32,033 nucleotides of DNA from JBCBZH01 sp039815415 (GTDB taxonomy: Bacteria > Bacteroidota > Rhodothermia > Rhodothermales > Rubricoccaceae), in the NCBI GenBank assembly GCA_039815415.1, contig JBCBZH010000015.1:1-32033 (forward strand), given 5' to 3'. Shown here piece after piece: positions 30,744-32,033 of this stretch (position 1 is the stretch's first letter; each line of letters opens with the position of its first letter). The notes below the pieces were generated by a model. That model was not told the DNA's origin. It saw only the letters and a program-made list of their open reading frames with translations, and did not search any database. Position numbers and translations under genes: made by a program.

Positions 30744-30850
30744 GCATGGTTCGGTCATTGGTAGAGGCAATGGGAGGCTGCGTGGATGCTGCCAGCTCGC
30801 TGGGAGAGGGCATCACGATGACCGCTTGGCTTCCACTGGCACAGGTCTGA
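30721..30850 (+). pseudogene. Histidine-kinase ATPase C-terminal scar
   Basis: In another frame, SGSGLGLSMVRSLVEAMGG is the G2 box and following helix of a HATPase_c domain, and DAASSLGEGITMTAWLPL is its last strand; the frame stops at TGA 30848-30850. There is no N-terminal part. A response-regulator start precedes it, so the region is the remnant of a regulator-then-kinase operon after an internal deletion. Confidence 0.65.
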
Positions 30851-30942
30851 TTGAGCGGGCAAGCAACTCGGTCCGGCTAACCCGCTGTGGAACGCCGTTC
30901 ACAGGCTGGCGGTAGGCGGCGCGATCTGAACTAATTCCTCCA

Positions 30943-31350
30943 ATGCCTCTCGTCTACGCCACCCGCAAGGCACACTTCAATGCCGCCCACCGCCTCCATA
31001 ACCCGGAGAAGTCCGATGAGTGGAATCGGGACACCTTCGGCAAGTGCAACAGCGCCAACTGGCACGGTCACAACTTCGAACTGGACGTGACGGTGGCCGG
31101 CGAGCCCGATCCCGAGACCGGCTTCGTTGTGGACCTTGCAAAGCTCAAGAAGATCATCGCGACCTACGTGGTGGAGCCGCTGGACCACAAGAACCTGAAC
31201 CTAGACGTGCCCTTCCTGAACGGGAAGATGACCTCCACCGAGACACTGGCAGTTGCCATCTGGGAGCAGCTTGCACCGCATGTGCCAGGGCTCTATGAGA
31301 TCGCCCTCCGCGAAACTCCCAACAACTCTGTCATCTACCGCGGCGAATAG
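30943..31350 (+). CDS. 6-pyruvoyl-tetrahydropterin synthase family protein
   Basis: A 135-residue T-fold enzyme. Zinc ligands appear as HFNAAH and HGHNF, and the catalytic Cys is in FGKCNSANWHGHNF. The spacing Cys-five residues-HGH and the downstream VVDLAKLKKII, EPLDHKNLNLDVPF, STETLAVAIWEQL and ETPNNSVIYRGE follow the eukaryotic-type 6-pyruvoyl-tetrahydropterin synthase, rather than bacterial QueD where Cys and HGH are closer. It would act on dihydroneopterin triphosphate. A FolE2-type GTP cyclohydrolase follows on the same strand, which makes this substrate. The role may be biopterin or a folate-pathway bypass. Confidence 0.85.
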   Translation: MPLVYATRKAHFNAAHRLHNPEKSDEWNRDTFGKCNSANWHGHNFELDVTVAGEPDPETGFVVDLAKLKKIIATYVVEPLDHKNLNLDVPFLNGKMTSTETLAVAIWEQLAPHVPGLYEIALRETPNNSVIYRGE

Positions 31351-31475
31351 CCCCGGCCTTACCACTGACTTCGCCAGCCCGACGCTCTACGAGCGTAACC
31401 CTCTACCCTGAGGGGACGACCGCCAAGCTGGCGGCCCTCGCTGGCCCACCTCTGTCTAAACCCATAAGATTCGCA

Positions 31476-32033
31476 ATGTCGACTGCCCCCATTCCAAACG
31501 GCCACGCCGCCACGCTCCCCGACATCCAGGCCACGCCTGACACCCGCGGCATCGCCCTCGATCAGGTCGGCGTCCGCGACCTCCGCTACCCCATCGACGT
31601 CCTTGACCGGGCAGGTGGCAGCCAGCGGACCGTCGCCTCGCTCGCGCTCTCGGTCGGGCTCCCCCACCACTTCAAGGGGACCCACATGTCGCGCTTTCTC
31701 GAGGTCCTCTCGCACTACCAAGGCGAGTTCACCACGCGAACGCTGCCCGCACTCCTGGACGAACTCCGCGACCGGCTCGATGCCGAGACCGCACGCATCG
31801 ACCTCCGCTTCCCCTACTTCATCGAGAAGACGGCTCCGGTCTCCGGCAAGGCCGCCCTCATGGACGTCGAGTGTGGGTTCACGGCCGAGGACACCGCCAC
31901 CGGCCGCGACTTTGTCCTCCACGTTGCCGCCCCCGTCGCCTCGCTCTGCCCCTGCTCTAAGGAGATCTCAGAGTATGGTGCTCACAACCAGCGCGGCCAA
32001 GTCGAACTCGAGGTCCGGCGCGCCGCCGGGCCC
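31476..32033 (+). CDS. folE2: GTP cyclohydrolase IB (FolE2), truncated by window edge
   Basis: A frame open to the end of the window: 186 codons of a protein of roughly 280-310 residues. It begins MSTAPIPNGHAATLPDIQ, then DTRGIALDQVGVRDLRYPI, LPHHFKGTHMSRFLEVLSHY and ASLCPCSKEISEYGAHNQRG, the FolE2 (COG1469) signatures, including the conserved active-site Cys of CPCS. It converts GTP to dihydroneopterin triphosphate, the first step for folate and tetrahydropterins, using Mn or other metals rather than zinc. It follows the PTPS-like gene after 125 nt, containing a CGCCAGCCCG variant (31372). ATG 31476 is chosen; no other start fits the family. Confidence 0.95.
   Translation, partial: MSTAPIPNGHAATLPDIQATPDTRGIALDQVGVRDLRYPIDVLDRAGGSQRTVASLALSVGLPHHFKGTHMSRFLEVLSHYQGEFTTRTLPALLDELRDRLDAETARIDLRFPYFIEKTAPVSGKAALMDVECGFTAEDTATGRDFVLHVAAPVASLCPCSKEISEYGAHNQRGQVELEVRRAAGP

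Noticed and set aside
31359..31922. Reverse-strand frame over the folE2 start
   Set aside because: The forward strand carries clear FolE2 motifs across the same bases, so the reverse frame is a shadow.

Overview
The window is GC-rich chromosomal DNA, and its gene content points to the Rhodothermota/Bacteroidota side of the FCB group. It has a TonB-dependent receptor with an N-terminal carboxypeptidase-regulatory-like domain followed by a DUF4249 lipoprotein. It has two secreted proteins ending in type IX secretion (T9SS) sorting domains. One promoter-like element (TACATTTG) fits the Bacteroidota TAnnTTTG pattern. The genus cannot be named from the sequence alone. Gene order looks like a stable chromosome, with small scars of decayed genes between the housekeeping genes.

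Layout: leuC (5' end outside the window) and leuD open the window, followed by a small unrecognised gene, a decayed C-terminal fragment of a secreted protein, two LacI-type palindromes, a 30-residue membrane peptide with a terminator, rpe, and a lipoprotein. A reverse-strand operon (ECF sigma factor, anti-sigma factor, membrane-anchored third gene) diverges from the TonB receptor/DUF4249 pair. Then priA converges on thrC-thrB-thrA, a threonine biosynthesis operon read leftwards. Upstream of thrA I find a threonine-rich leader peptide (7 Thr in 22 residues), a competing hairpin and an intrinsic terminator, which together form a classical amino-acid attenuator. A T9SS-exported beta-propeller protein and a membrane-anchored AraC regulator follow. 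Next come a Crp/Fnr regulator with a CRP-like operator in front of a DUF2892 gene, the SRP RNA gene, yajC, a lower-GC unknown gene, ribBA behind a hairpin-rich leader, a polysaccharide-deacetylase-like lipoprotein, a histidine-phosphatase lipoprotein, a secreted protein, coaE, an ABC ATPase, alkD and a HIT hydrolase. The window ends with a di-haem cytochrome c peroxidase carrying a T9SS tail, a two-component-system scar, a 6-pyruvoyl-tetrahydropterin-synthase-like gene and the start of folE2.

The most striking global feature is a dispersed decamer, CGAGCTGGCG. By hand count there are 41 exact copies, 21 on one strand and 20 on the other, where base composition predicts fewer than one. It occurs in several reading frames and is enriched between genes (14 of 41 copies in roughly 14% of the sequence). 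One inverted pair lies in front of ribBA. It is absent from 4362-9692, the sigma/TonB block. It resembles DNA-uptake sequences or HIP1-type genome motifs, but its role is unknown.
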